From contig NZ_JACCCW010000001.1 of NCBI RefSeq assembly GCF_013410065.1, forward strand, positions 1,855,187 through 1,919,186: a DNA stretch of 64,000 bases. Direction: 5' to 3'. Positions within the stretch are counted from its first letter, which is position 1; every line of letters starts with the position of its first letter. A program made the position numbers and the translations under genes. This document shows, piece after piece, positions 35,253-44,348 of this stretch. The notes beneath the pieces were generated by a model. It saw nothing but the letters and a program-made list of their open reading frames with translations, searched no databases and was not told the origin of the DNA. This DNA comes from Granulicella arctica (GTDB lineage Bacteria; Acidobacteriota; Terriglobia; Terriglobales; Acidobacteriaceae).

Positions 35253-36470
35253 CTACCGCAACAGCACCCGAATCACCTCACCCGCACGAAAACCCTCTCG
35301 CTCCGCAGGCAGCAGCGCGTAGCAGTTAGCCCGAGCATTGGCCGCCAGATCACCCGACCCCTGCCATTCAACCAACTTCACCTCGACGCCCACCAGCCGA
35401 GCAGGCAACAGCCGCGTCAATCCCAGCTTTCCAGCAACATCCTCAGCCAACGTAGCCAGCACAAACCGCGGCCCTTCCGCTCCCGCACCGCAAAGCGCCC
35501 GAATCATCGGCTCGACAAACACGTGAAACGTAACCTGCGTCGAAACCGGATTGCCCGGCAATCCAAAGAAAAACCGAGCAGGGAACTCGCCCGTAGCCGG
35601 AAGCCGCCCAAAGACAACCGGCTTTCCCGGCTGCATCCTCACTCCGGTAAAGAAAAACTCAGCCCCCAGCGAACCCAGCACCTCTTCAACCAGATCGTAC
35701 TGTCCCATCGAAACCCCACCCGAAAGCACCAAAAGATCCGCTCGTCGACCCTCCTCGATCGCAGCCCGAATCGCCTCTCGCTGATCAGGAGCAATCGGCA
35801 GTCGCACCGATTCGCCGCCCGCTGCTGCCACCAACGCAGCCAGAGCATAACTGTTCGAGTTCCGAATCTGCTGTGGACCCGGCACCTGATCCAGCTCCAC
35901 AAGCTCATCGCCCGTCGCCACAATCGCAACGCGCGGTCTGCGATACACCCGCAGCGACTCCTGTCCACAAGCAGCCGCCAGCGCAACCTCCGCCGCTCCA
36001 ACAAAGCTTCCCTCAGGAAGCACTACCTGCCCCAAACGAGCCTCGCTACCCCGAGGAACAATATTGTCGCCAACCTTGAGAGTTCGGCCTGCGCGAATCG
36101 CTCCCGCACTCCGCTCCACATGCTCCACCATCACCACCGCATCCGCTCCCGCTGGCACAGGAGCACCCGTCATGATCTCAACTGTGAACCCCGCAGCAAG
36201 CACATCGCCCGTCCACATCTCCCCCGCGCGAATCTGCCCGGCAACCTCCAGCGCCGCACCAGCATTCAACTCCTCCGCACGCACCGCAAAGCCATCCCGC
36301 GTCGAACGGTCGAACGGCGGCTGATCTCGATCAGCCACGACATCCACCGCCAGCACGCGCCCCGCAGCCGCGAGCAACGCGATCTCCTCGACCTCCGCAG
36401 CCTTCACGCTGCCAGCATGGTTCAGCAACAGCGCCAGCGCCTCTTCAAAGCCGAGAACCGTTCCGTCCAT
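35253..36470 (-). CDS. moeA: Molybdopterin molybdenumtransferase MoeA
   Basis: Inserts molybdate into molybdopterin-AMP. 405 residues with conserved DQPPFDRSTRDGFAVRA, VEIMTGAPVPAGADAVVMVE and the ILVLSGGVSMGQYDLVEE-like active-site region (LLVLSGGVSMGQYDLV), followed by the C-terminal MoeA domain IV (LTRLLPARLVGV, RVLLR end). GGAGA precedes its ATG. Its stop is nine bases before moaC. A bidirectional-looking terminator (36482-36512) separates it from the TPR gene upstream. No moaA or mogA neighbours. Confidence 0.95.
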   Translation of the reverse strand: MDGTVLGFEEALALLLNHAGSVKAAEVEEIALLAAAGRVLAVDVVADRDQPPFDRSTRDGFAVRAEELNAGAALEVAGQIRAGEMWTGDVLAAGFTVEIMTGAPVPAGADAVVMVEHVERSAGAIRAGRTLKVGDNIVPRGSEARLGQVVLPEGSFVGAAEVALAAACGQESLRVYRRPRVAIVATGDELVELDQVPGPQQIRNSNSYALAALVAAAGGESVRLPIAPDQREAIRAAIEEGRRADLLVLSGGVSMGQYDLVEEVLGSLGAEFFFTGVRMQPGKPVVFGRLPATGEFPARFFFGLPGNPVSTQVTFHVFVEPMIRALCGAGAEGPRFVLATLAEDVAGKLGLTRLLPARLVGVEVKLVEWQGSGDLAANARANCYALLPAEREGFRAGEVIRVLLR

Positions 36471-36481
36471 GTCGTCTCCAG

Positions 36482-36512
36482 AAAAAAGGCCCCGAGCAGA
36501 ATGCCCGGGGCC
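36482..36512 (-). terminator. Rho-independent terminator of the TPR gene
   Basis: Read on the minus strand: GGCCCCGGGC ... GCTCGGGGCC followed by TTTTTT. It sits 17 bases after the TPR gene's stop and just before the moeA start. Confidence 0.9.
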
Positions 36513-36529
36513 TCGATGGTGCGATGCGG

Positions 36530-37723
36530 CTACTTCTTTCCAGCCTTGTAGCTCGACTTCACCGTCGCGCCGATGCCAGTCAGAATGTCCTTGACCTCCT
36601 GCGCGTGCGGTCCGTCCGGAGCCAGCTCGAGGTACTGCTGATACGCCTCAACGCATCCCGGAGGAGCCGTGATCTTCTGCGTCTTCGGATCGACCGAAGC
36701 CTGCGGAATCAGAGCCTGTCCCTTGATGTAGTACGCATCGGCACGCTTCGGATCAGCCGCGATAGCCTTGTCTGCTGCCGCTCCCGCCTCCGTCGTCTTG
36801 CCTGCGTTGTAGAGCGTCGCTGCTTCGTTGAAGTAGTACATGCCGGCGTTCGCAGGCAGTGTCTTCGCAGCCTGGTCATAGGCAGTGGACGCATTCTGCG
36901 CATCGCCCATCTTCCCGTAAGCCTGGCCCTCCTGGTTGTAGGCCGCAGCGGCCGTCTCCGGATTGGGCTTCTTCGAAGCGGCGTTCAGATCGATGGCCTT
37001 CTTGTAGGAGCCAATCGCATCGTTGTACTTCTGCGCAACATCGGGATCGGTCGCAGGTTTGCCTGCCGCCTTGGCAGCCTTCAGCGCAGTATCGGCAACA
37101 CCCAACTGACCATCGGCAAGGGTGATCCAGAGGATCGGTTCATCGGGCTTCGCCGTCGTGGCTTGCTGCATGGCTGTGACAGAGGCATCGTAGTTGCCAG
37201 ATTTGTTATCCGCACGAGCCTGGGTCAGCAGGGCATTCAGGTTGGCGATCTTTGCGTTGGCGCTGACCACCTCGGCGTTCTTCTTCTTGTAGTCTTCGAG
37301 CGCCTTCTTCTCTTCCGGAGTCATCTTGTCGAGATACTCCTTGCGGCTCATGTCGAAGTCGACCTGCTTGTCCTCACCGGTTTTGAAGACCACGCTGTCT
37401 TGAAAGTCCAGGCTCTTGTCGGCCTGGAAGACGATCACAACATAGTTATCCGGCTTGATGCCCGTTCCCTTGTAGTTGCCGCTCGCGTCGATCGGGAAGG
37501 TATACGCATACTTCCGGCTCTTAGCGTCCGAGGCACGATCGGTCGTCAGTTTAACGTCGCCACTGTTAACCGGTTGGCCAATCGGGTTCAAAATATGGCC
37601 ATGAATGCTCGCTGTGGCATCCTGCGCGAAGGTCTGCGCGGGGTGAGTCATGGTCATGACTGCAAAAAGTGCACCCGCCAGCGAACCACCAAGTTTCCAT
37701 CCAAATCGCTTCATCACTTTCAT
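36530..37723 (-). CDS. Secreted carboxypeptidase-regulatory-like/TPR protein, 397 aa
   Basis: Signal peptide of about 34 residues (GSLAGALFAVMTMTHPAQTF). A carboxypeptidase-regulatory-like beta sandwich (ASIHGHILNPIGQPVNSGDV) occupies about 38-125. Then alpha-helical TPR-type repeats, visible as NYDASVTAMQQATTAKPDE, AIGSYKKAIDLNAASKK, NASTAYDQAAKTLPAN and AGAAADKAIAADPKRAD. Such proteins are common in Terriglobia and likely act in the periplasm; function unknown. GGGAGAG lies directly before the ATG at 37723; the second ATG at 37714 is equally possible. It stands alone, ended by a strong terminator. Confidence 0.82.
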   Translation of the reverse strand: MKVMKRFGWKLGGSLAGALFAVMTMTHPAQTFAQDATASIHGHILNPIGQPVNSGDVKLTTDRASDAKSRKYAYTFPIDASGNYKGTGIKPDNYVVIVFQADKSLDFQDSVVFKTGEDKQVDFDMSRKEYLDKMTPEEKKALEDYKKKNAEVVSANAKIANLNALLTQARADNKSGNYDASVTAMQQATTAKPDEPILWITLADGQLGVADTALKAAKAAGKPATDPDVAQKYNDAIGSYKKAIDLNAASKKPNPETAAAAYNQEGQAYGKMGDAQNASTAYDQAAKTLPANAGMYYFNEAATLYNAGKTTEAGAAADKAIAADPKRADAYYIKGQALIPQASVDPKTQKITAPPGCVEAYQQYLELAPDGPHAQEVKDILTGIGATVKSSYKAGKK

Positions 37724-37815
37724 CTCTCCCGGCGTCCGATAAGCAGACGCTTCTGTTTAGGTTACCCTTTACCGGTCTTCCACACTCGTTGGATGCAACT
37801 CATTCCGAGCGCGCT

Positions 37816-38529
37816 TTATGTGGCAGCATACGGAATCGGATCGACCGCGCCCGCCTGCCGAAACGCCCTGAGCCGAAGCGCGCAGCTTTCACATCGGCCG
37901 CAGGCTTCGCTTTCACCCGAATAGCATGACCAACTTACATGGAACGGAGCGCCCAGTTCAACTCCCAGTTGGACGATCTCGCTCTTCCGTAGCTCAATCA
38001 GCGGCGTTACCACTCGAATATCGCCCTCTTTGGTGCCCTGTTCGATCAGCCGATTGAAGGCTTCATAGTACGCTGGCCGACAGTCCGGATAGCCTGAGCT
38101 ATCCTGCTCAACCGCGCCGATAAACACCGTCCGCGCACCCAGAACCTCCGCCCAACTGACCGCAGCCGAGAGGAAATGAGCGTTGCGGAAGGGAACATAG
38201 GTCACCGGAACCTCGCTTCCAATCGCCGCTTCCTCAGGTGGAGCATCGGGAACCCCAATCGAGCTATCGGTCAGCGCCGATCCTCCAATCTTGCGAAAGA
38301 GGTCTATCCGCAGATGCATCAGCTCCCGAACTCCCACCAACCGGGCGATCTCCTGTGCCGACCGCAGCTCGCGCGCCTCGGTCCTCTGCCCATAGCTGAA
38401 GTGGATCGCATAGGTGTCGAAGTCGCGGGCCGCCAGTGAGGCACACACGCAGGAATCCATTCCCCCGGAGAGACAAACGACGGCTTTCGGCCGTCCGGTC
38501 GTCGCAGTCGATTCGTTCCGCTCAGGCAT
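37816..38529 (-). CDS. queC: 7-cyano-7-deazaguanine synthase QueC
   Basis: ATP-dependent ligase that turns 7-carboxy-7-deazaguanine into preQ0, the product step after QueE in queuosine synthesis. 237 residues from the ATG at 38529, which follows a GGGGGG-rich stretch; upstream in-frame codons overlap the DUF2007 gene. Marks: PP-loop VVCLSGGMDSCV, HFSYGQRTEARELR, YVPFRNAHFLSAAVSWA, and the zinc-binding C-terminus CYSGESEACGRCESCALR. The genes for QueD and QueE are 14 kb away on the other strand. It overlaps the end of the DUF2007 gene by eight bases. Confidence 0.95.
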   Translation of the reverse strand: MPERNESTATTGRPKAVVCLSGGMDSCVCASLAARDFDTYAIHFSYGQRTEARELRSAQEIARLVGVRELMHLRIDLFRKIGGSALTDSSIGVPDAPPEEAAIGSEVPVTYVPFRNAHFLSAAVSWAEVLGARTVFIGAVEQDSSGYPDCRPAYYEAFNRLIEQGTKEGDIRVVTPLIELRKSEIVQLGVELGAPFHVSWSCYSGESEACGRCESCALRLRAFRQAGAVDPIPYAAT

Positions 38530-38785
38530 CGAACCCCCCGCGTCCCGCGTCGTATAAGCCACCCTCGGTTGCCTCCAGGAGCGCGATGGCAGCCTCTTCA
38601 TCCCGCTGTCTCACCTTCAGGCGTGCCCGAAAGGCCAGTGCCAGCATATTGTTTGCATTCTCACCCTGAAGAATGCAGTCAATCCCGGCAGCCTCCAGCA
38701 GACCTTTAGCGATCTGGGCCTCGGTCGGTGCCAGAAACTTGCCGACGGTTACGAACTCATCCAAACTCTTGTCCACCCTTGTCAT
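38522..38785 (-). CDS. DUF2007-family small protein
   Basis: 87 residues. Typical DUF2007 layout: FVTVGKFLAPTEAQIAKGLLEAAGIDCILQGE, short loop, RLKVRQRDEEAAIALLEATE-like C-terminal helix, quoted in parts. These PII-like/ferredoxin-fold proteins are proposed signal-transduction or stress partners; no function is known. Located between DUF3108 and queC in one co-directional run (five-base gap upstream; eight-base overlap downstream). Confidence 0.82.
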   Translation of the reverse strand: MTRVDKSLDEFVTVGKFLAPTEAQIAKGLLEAAGIDCILQGENANNMLALAFRARLKVRQRDEEAAIALLEATEGGLYDAGRGGFDA

Positions 38786-38790
38786 CCCGT

Positions 38791-39576
38791 CTATTTAGTC
38801 TCCATGGACTGCAGATGGAATGTGATCGTCCCCCAGAACAGCCGTGCTCGAATCTGCACAGGAATATGTCGTGGGTCGTCAGAGTACCAGATCCAGATAT
38901 TGCCCCGGTTCTTTACGATGCCTTCCTCGGCGGTCGGTTGTACCCGGATCGTCTGAAAGGTGCCCGCAGGCGTTTTGATCTCTTCCTTGCCCTCGACCTT
39001 CATTGTCACGGTCACGGTCCGCATCGCATCTGCCAGGGGAAACCGGATGTCTTGCCCCACAACCATCCGCTGCGACGCCGCATAAAAGATCGCCGACAGA
39101 GAGTCCGTCACACAGGCCGGGATCGACGCCGTCAGTTGCTTTGAGGTGCCTTTGACCAGATTCTTCTCAATCTGTGTCTGCTTGCCGGTGGAGTAGTTGA
39201 AGGACAGATCGCCCGTTACCTTCCGCAATCCCTCCTGCAACTGCTTGCTGAACCCGGTGGAGCAGCCTGTCGTCGTGTTCATCCCGGACTGGAATCGGTC
39301 CACCACCGGGAAGAGCATATTGACTCCGCCCACTGAGTCCGCCGTGGCCGTGACCTTCTCTTCGTTCCCCTGCTGGTCGATGTGGAAGACCGCTGTTCCG
39401 GCGGTAAATACACGCCAGTCCACCGTAAACGTCAGGGTCTGGTGAGCCGGGAAAGCGAATCCAGGAATCGGCGGTTGAAGGGTAGGAATCTGTTGGCTCA
39501 CCTGCTGCGCTGGCGTCTGTACGGCAACCAGCAGTAAAAGCATAGCTGCGAAGGAGGCAATCGGCTTACGTTTCAA
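38791..39576 (-). CDS. Secreted DUF3108-family protein
   Basis: 261 residues with an N-terminal signal (KPIASFAAMLLLLVAVQTPAQ). DUF3108 features: LTFTVDWRVFTAGTAVFHI (strand pair), and GTFQTIRVQP near the C-terminus with WYSDDPRHIPVQIRARLFWG. Family members are periplasmic or outer-membrane beta-rich proteins of unknown function. Starts with TTG at 39576 and lacks a clear Shine-Dalgarno. It follows ICMT after a 45-base gap and precedes DUF2007 by five bases, on the same strand. Confidence 0.85.
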   Translation of the reverse strand: MKRKPIASFAAMLLLLVAVQTPAQQVSQQIPTLQPPIPGFAFPAHQTLTFTVDWRVFTAGTAVFHIDQQGNEEKVTATADSVGGVNMLFPVVDRFQSGMNTTTGCSTGFSKQLQEGLRKVTGDLSFNYSTGKQTQIEKNLVKGTSKQLTASIPACVTDSLSAIFYAASQRMVVGQDIRFPLADAMRTVTVTMKVEGKEEIKTPAGTFQTIRVQPTAEEGIVKNRGNIWIWYSDDPRHIPVQIRARLFWGTITFHLQSMETK

Positions 39577-39621
39577 ATTGAGCAGGCTCTCACCGGGAAC
39601 TTGGATTTCAGCGCGTAAATT

Positions 39622-40182
39622 TCAGCGCGTAAAGCAGATCAGCCGAATGGCCAGCGCCGCGTAGATGGCGATGGCACCCATACCGCAATTGTACTCGCGG
39701 TGATGCCGATAGAGGGTCGAGGAGAACCGCCCAGCCGCCGCATCCGTGGGCGCGGGCGTCAATCGGGGAAGCAGCCGCGGCACCTTCGCCGCATACGCAT
39801 CGAAGCCCGGGAAATGTCCTCGCAGGTACTCTTCCTCCGACCGGATCGTCGGCAGATAGATCACGGTGAACAACACCGCCAGCGCTACCAGGATGATCCA
39901 GCTCCACGCCGCAGCAGCAAAGCCGAACGCGATCATCATCGATCCCAGGTACAGCGGATTGCGCGTGTGCGCGTAAGGGCCTGTCGTCGTCAGCTCTGCG
40001 TTCTTCCGCACATATCCGGCGGCATAGCCGCGCAGCCACACGCCCGGACCTACCAGCAGCAGGCTCCACAGCATCGAGTGCCACGTCGGCCGTGCCAGCC
40101 AGAGAAACACTGCCGCAAACACAAAGCCCAAAGGCACGCGGATGCGCCGTGCAATGCGCTGCCATGTCGTCCGTTCGCTCAC
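39622..40182 (-). CDS. Isoprenylcysteine-carboxyl-methyltransferase-like membrane protein
   Basis: 186 residues with about four membrane helices. Contains the C-terminal ICMT-like signature of a SAM-binding membrane methyltransferase: TTGPYAHTRNPLYLGSMM (P-Y-x-H-x-R-N-P-x-Y), then SEEEYLRGHFPGFDAYAAKVP with the E-E-x-x-L motif. Bacterial members methylate various targets; substrate unknown. The GTG start overlaps the TGA of the heptosyltransferase gene (GTGA) and has AGGGAG five bases upstream, so it is translationally coupled to LPS-core genes. A role in envelope lipid modification is inferred. Confidence 0.85.
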   Translation of the reverse strand: MSERTTWQRIARRIRVPLGFVFAAVFLWLARPTWHSMLWSLLLVGPGVWLRGYAAGYVRKNAELTTTGPYAHTRNPLYLGSMMIAFGFAAAAWSWIILVALAVLFTVIYLPTIRSEEEYLRGHFPGFDAYAAKVPRLLPRLTPAPTDAAAGRFSSTLYRHHREYNCGMGAIAIYAALAIRLICFTR

Positions 40183-41285
40183 GCGTCTCCCTGCATCTCT
40201 GATTTGACCCGCAGCACGCGAAGCGCCGCCGCGGTTACTTCTTCCACTGTAATCCGTGCGAGCCCCTCTTCGGGCTCCGGATGTCGCCGATGGTCCTCCC
40301 GGCTCGAAGCATGCCGAATCACCTCCGACCGCGTCCCATACGGTCCTGTCCGCCCCGGATCGGTCGGCCCGAACAGGGCAACCACCGGCCTTCCCAGTGC
40401 CGCCGCCAGATGCAGCGGACCCGTATCTCCGGCGATCATCACGCTCGTCCGCCGCAGCAGCGCAGTCAACTGGGCGAGATCGCACCAGACCGGCACTGCT
40501 CGCCCGCCGCTCGCCTCAGCCGTCGCCGCCGCGAACGGATCGTTCTCCACTGCGGCATTGATCAGCGTCGTGTAGCCCGCCTCGGCCAGCGCCGCCGCCA
40601 CCGAGCCATAGCACTGCGCCGGCCAGCGCTTCGCCCCCCATCCAGCCGTAGGAGCAAGCATCGCAAACCGACCTCCCGCACCGTCGGGGAGCAATTTTGC
40701 AAGCAGCTCGTCGCACCATCGCTCGGCCGAGTTATCCACCGGTAGCGGAACCGTTGCTGCTACCAATGGCTCGTCGATTGCACCACCCAACAACTCGCAT
40801 CCCCGGTCGATTACATGCGCCGCCTGCGTCCGGATGCTCCGTCGATACAGCCACTTAGCCGGCCTCTCCCGTGGCGACGCCGATCCTACAAACAGCTCCG
40901 CTCCGGCAAGCCAACCCACCACTGCCGACCGCAGCAGCCCCTGCATATCGACGCAGATGTCATACTGCTCCGCCCGTAGCTCCCGCCGGAGCGCGAGAAT
41001 CTCCCGCAACGTGGTCAGGGAAAAAGGCCGCTGGTTCCACGCTCGCGTAGGGACCTCATGAATTCGATTGACCAGAGGCATTGCCTCTCCGTAAGTCGAC
41101 CGCGCCTCGAGCAACGGCCGCCAGCGCGGTTCAATCGCCCACCCGATCTGCCAGTCCGGATGCCGCAGACGCATCGCCGCCACCGCGGGCATCGCGTGCA
41201 GCACGTCGCCCATCGCTCCCGTGCGGACGATCAGCACGCGGAGCGAACGACTGTTGCGCAACTGTGTTGGAGCAGACAGAGACAA
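40179..41285 (-). CDS. waaC: Lipopolysaccharide heptosyltransferase I (GT9)
   Basis: Transfers heptose onto Kdo of the LPS inner core. 368 residues. GT9 marks: VLIVRTGAMGDVLHAMPAVAA at the start, YDICVDMQGLLRSAVVGWLAGA, then the C-terminal ADP-heptose site VMIAGDTGPLHLAAALGRPVVALFGPTDPGRTGPYG-type loop (quoted in part). Starts with TTG at 41285. Preceded on the same strand by lpxK (28-base gap) and overlapping the ICMT gene by four bases. Confidence 0.93.
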   Translation of the reverse strand: MSLSAPTQLRNSRSLRVLIVRTGAMGDVLHAMPAVAAMRLRHPDWQIGWAIEPRWRPLLEARSTYGEAMPLVNRIHEVPTRAWNQRPFSLTTLREILALRRELRAEQYDICVDMQGLLRSAVVGWLAGAELFVGSASPRERPAKWLYRRSIRTQAAHVIDRGCELLGGAIDEPLVAATVPLPVDNSAERWCDELLAKLLPDGAGGRFAMLAPTAGWGAKRWPAQCYGSVAAALAEAGYTTLINAAVENDPFAAATAEASGGRAVPVWCDLAQLTALLRRTSVMIAGDTGPLHLAAALGRPVVALFGPTDPGRTGPYGTRSEVIRHASSREDHRRHPEPEEGLARITVEEVTAAALRVLRVKSEMQGDA

Positions 41286-41313
41286 GCCTTCATCTTCTCA
41301 CGTGCCTCGCCGG

Positions 41314-42288
41314 TCATCCAGCCTCGGCGATCCGGCTTACAATCGCGTCCTCGTCCAGAAACGCAACTCCCAGCCTCGTGACGATCACCGGTCCTATCCG
41401 TTCCAACCAGCCTCGCATCGCCTCGGAGATCTTCACCGCATCCTTCTCCGTCGTCACGAAACCGTCAGCTTCAGCCTCCCGCGCCTCCTCCAGCAAGCGG
41501 TCGATATCGCGCTCGCCATACGCATGATGGTCGCCAAACGCCATCGTTCGAGTCGGAATCACGCCCTCGGCCCGCAGCATCGCAAAGAAACCCTCAGGCC
41601 GCGCAATCCCGCAGAATGCCACCGGTCGCTGTGGAATCCCGGCCACAGGAAGCTCCAGCCGCCTTCGAACCACCCACACAGGCGTCTCGCCCGCCAGCAT
41701 CGACACAACAGGCCGCAAAGCGGTCTCTTCCTCCTCGCGCAGCACCACCGCTCCTGCTTCCTGCAGCCTGTGCAGCGGCTCGCGCAGGTTTCCCGCAGGA
41801 AGCAGGCAATCCTCCACATCTTCCTGCGTCAGCAGCACGATATCGAGGCTCCGAGCCAGCCGTCGATGCTGAAAGCCATCGTCCAGAAGATGCACAACCT
41901 TCCCGCTGATTGCCTCCCGCTCTGCCAGCAATCCCGCGGCGTAGCGATCCGTCCCGACATACACGGGAGCGCCAGTTCGCCGAGCAATCAGTAGCGGCTC
42001 GTCTCCATAGCGCTGCGCCTCACCCGCTGGATCGACCCGTTCCACTTCGCCCGACCCACGCCCATATCCTCGGCTCAACACATCGACCGCATATCCATGG
42101 CGTACCAGCAACTCCACCAGCGCCTGCACCACCGGCGTCTTTCCTGCGCCTCCGGCCGATAAGCTCCCCACGCTGATCACTGGATGTGCCAGTCGTCGTA
42201 CCTCACCGCTAAAAAGACGCCGCTTCAGCCGCAGCCCTGCCGCATACAACGGCACCAGCGGCAGCAGCAGAGGACGGCGCACGCTCAT
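41314..42288 (-). CDS. lpxK: Tetraacyldisaccharide 4'-kinase LpxK
   Basis: Adds the 4'-phosphate to the lipid A precursor. 324 residues. Walker A-like SAGGAGKTPVVQALVELL, RGYGRGSGEVERVD, and the LLDDGFQHRRLARSLDIVLL motif typical of LpxK, plus the GIARPEGFFAMLRA region. Its ATG overlaps the TGA of waaA (ATGA). The order waaA-lpxK-waaC is a common LPS-synthesis arrangement. Confidence 0.95.
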   Translation of the reverse strand: MSVRRPLLLPLVPLYAAGLRLKRRLFSGEVRRLAHPVISVGSLSAGGAGKTPVVQALVELLVRHGYAVDVLSRGYGRGSGEVERVDPAGEAQRYGDEPLLIARRTGAPVYVGTDRYAAGLLAEREAISGKVVHLLDDGFQHRRLARSLDIVLLTQEDVEDCLLPAGNLREPLHRLQEAGAVVLREEEETALRPVVSMLAGETPVWVVRRRLELPVAGIPQRPVAFCGIARPEGFFAMLRAEGVIPTRTMAFGDHHAYGERDIDRLLEEAREAEADGFVTTEKDAVKISEAMRGWLERIGPVIVTRLGVAFLDEDAIVSRIAEAG

Positions 42289-43574
42289 CGCAGCAACTCC
42301 ATCAACTCTGTCACGACTCGCTCCGTCGCTCCTGCCTTCGACGCAAAGACTCGTCGCCCTCGTTCTCCCAGAGCCTGCGCCTCTGCCGAGTTTGTCAGCA
42401 ATTCCAGCAGCATCGGTCCAAGCTCCTCAGCGGAGACGATTCGCACCGCATCTTCCGCCCGCATCGTCTCTACGATCTCGCGAAAGTTCTCATACGAGCC
42501 GCCCATCACCACCGGCACGCCGAACTGCGCAGGTTCCAATGGATTGTGTCCACCACGCTTCACCAGGCTTCCGCCGACGAATGCTACATTTGCCAGTTCA
42601 TAGACCGCCGCAAGGTCGCCGATCGTATCGAGCAGGATCGTCCGCCGGGCTGTAGTGGGGACTTTCTTTCCCCCTATCAACTCGGTCGCGGAGGTCACTC
42701 CGAATTCAGCCGCAAGCGAATATGCGTAGGAAAATCGATCCGGATGTCTTGGGGCGAGCACGAACAGAACGTCAGGCAGCTCATTCCAGACCAGAGCCAT
42801 CGCCTGCATGACAAGCTCCTCCTCATGGGATGGTTTGCCCTCCACTGTGCTTCCCGCAACGACGATCCGCCTTCCCGCCGCCGCTTCATGGATCAGCTCC
42901 GCAACCCGGCTCCGCTTTGGTGCGCGCACGTCATACTTCAGATTCCCGGCGACCCGCACCTTGTCTGCATGTGCTCCTATCGCGACGAGCCGCTGCGCAT
43001 CGGCCGCGCTCTGCGTGAGAAACAGCGTGACACGCCACAGGAGCGCTCCCCAGATCGTCCGGACCCTCACCCCTCGCGCAAATGACCGGTCGCTTACACG
43101 CGCATTGACCACCGCTACAGGCACACCGGCTCTCTCGCACTCCGTCAGCATCCTCGGCCAAAGTTCGCTCTCCATCAACACCAGCAGGCGAGGACGCAGC
43201 GCCCGCAGATACGCTCTCACCGCCCAGCCGAAGTCCAGCGGATAGAAGAACACACGCTCTGCACCAAACCGCTCCCGCGCGAGAGCCTGTCCTGTCGCTG
43301 TGGTCGTCGATATTACGACCCTCCAGCCGTCGCCCAGCGCCGCTTCAAGCTCGCCGACCAGCCGTGTTGCCGCCAGCAGCTCACCCACGGACACCGCATG
43401 AACCCACACCACCTGCCGTCCAGCGATCCCCTCCTGCAATGTGGTAGGAACTCGTCCCAGCCGCCCTGCCAGCCCGGCGCGATATCGCCCGCTCGTCAGC
43501 ATCCGCACCAGCCAGTACGGAGACCCGACTACCAGCACCATGAAAAGAAGCGAACTGTACAGCAGCATCGTCAA
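42285..43574 (-). CDS. waaA: 3-deoxy-D-manno-octulosonic acid transferase WaaA
   Basis: Adds Kdo residues to lipid IVA, using the product of the KdsC branch. 429 residues: a membrane-anchoring N-terminus (YSSLLFMVLVVGSPYWLV), then the acceptor domain with QVVWVHAVSVGELLAA and FYPLDFGWAVRAYL, and the C-terminal nucleotide-binding domain including the PEPAQFGVPVVMGGSYENF-like segment. Read from TTG 43574, GAGGAG is eleven bases upstream; ATG 43568 is alternative. It heads a seven-gene minus-strand run ending in queC. Confidence 0.94.
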   Translation of the reverse strand: MTMLLYSSLLFMVLVVGSPYWLVRMLTSGRYRAGLAGRLGRVPTTLQEGIAGRQVVWVHAVSVGELLAATRLVGELEAALGDGWRVVISTTTATGQALARERFGAERVFFYPLDFGWAVRAYLRALRPRLLVLMESELWPRMLTECERAGVPVAVVNARVSDRSFARGVRVRTIWGALLWRVTLFLTQSAADAQRLVAIGAHADKVRVAGNLKYDVRAPKRSRVAELIHEAAAGRRIVVAGSTVEGKPSHEEELVMQAMALVWNELPDVLFVLAPRHPDRFSYAYSLAAEFGVTSATELIGGKKVPTTARRTILLDTIGDLAAVYELANVAFVGGSLVKRGGHNPLEPAQFGVPVVMGGSYENFREIVETMRAEDAVRIVSAEELGPMLLELLTNSAEAQALGERGRRVFASKAGATERVVTELMELLR

Positions 43575-43643
43575 ACCGTTGCGATCTCCTCTGTCTTTAC
43601 CGCGAAGCCTTTACCCCAACCCTAAGCGACGATCATAATCAAG

Positions 43644-44336
43644 ATGGATATGACTCCGTATCAAACTCGCCCATCCTTGCGAGCCATAGCACTTCTCGCA
43701 ACGGCAATCGCCTTGCCGCTCGCCGCTTTTGCGGCTGACCACAAGGCTCCTCCGGTCAAACCGGCGTCCCAGTATGCAGCGTTTGACGTTCACCCGAATG
43801 AGCATGTCACCGTCGCCGCCGACCCTTGCGACGAACCCAAAAACTGTAGCTTCTTTCGCCTGGAGTACGTCCAGCACGGCTTTATCCCCGTCCGCGTCGT
43901 CATCACCAACGACGGCGATACCGCTCTCTCGCTCGACGATGCCCGCCTACAGTTCATCTCCGTCAACAACGACAAGATCCCCGCTGCCACTGACGACGAG
44001 ATCAACCGCCGTCTTTTCTCCACCAGGCAGGCTATGGGCACCAAGCTTCCCATCATTCCCCTCACCATCCACCATCCTCCTGTTGATAAGAAGATTACTG
44101 AGGACGAGAACGACTTCGGCTTCAACGGCACCGTCGTCAACGCGCACAGCACCCTCGGCGGCTACCTCTTCTACGACATTCGCGGCCTCGACGACCCCGC
44201 CCTCAAAGGCGCCCAGCTCTACGTCAAAGAGATTCACACTCTCGACGGCAAGCAGCAGCTCTTCGCCTTTACCATCCCCTTCGATACGTGGCTCAAAGCC
44301 AACCCTAACTCTCCTTCGAACCAGTCCAGAAAGTGA
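43644..44336 (+). CDS. Secreted hypothetical protein, 230 aa
   Basis: Signal peptide (about 1-31: RAIALLATAIALPLAAFA). The mature part is beta-rich with conserved-looking DPCDEPKNCSFFRLEYVQHG (two Cys, possibly a disulfide) and VRVVITNDGDTALSLDDARLQF. No family recognised. It is divergent from waaA with a 69-base gap that must hold both promoters. The GNAT gene follows 12 bases later on the same strand, so these are probably co-transcribed. A second ATG at 43656 is possible. Confidence 0.7.
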   Translation: MDMTPYQTRPSLRAIALLATAIALPLAAFAADHKAPPVKPASQYAAFDVHPNEHVTVAADPCDEPKNCSFFRLEYVQHGFIPVRVVITNDGDTALSLDDARLQFISVNNDKIPAATDDEINRRLFSTRQAMGTKLPIIPLTIHHPPVDKKITEDENDFGFNGTVVNAHSTLGGYLFYDIRGLDDPALKGAQLYVKEIHTLDGKQQLFAFTIPFDTWLKANPNSPSNQSRK

Positions 44337-44348
44337 AGATTAGCCCGA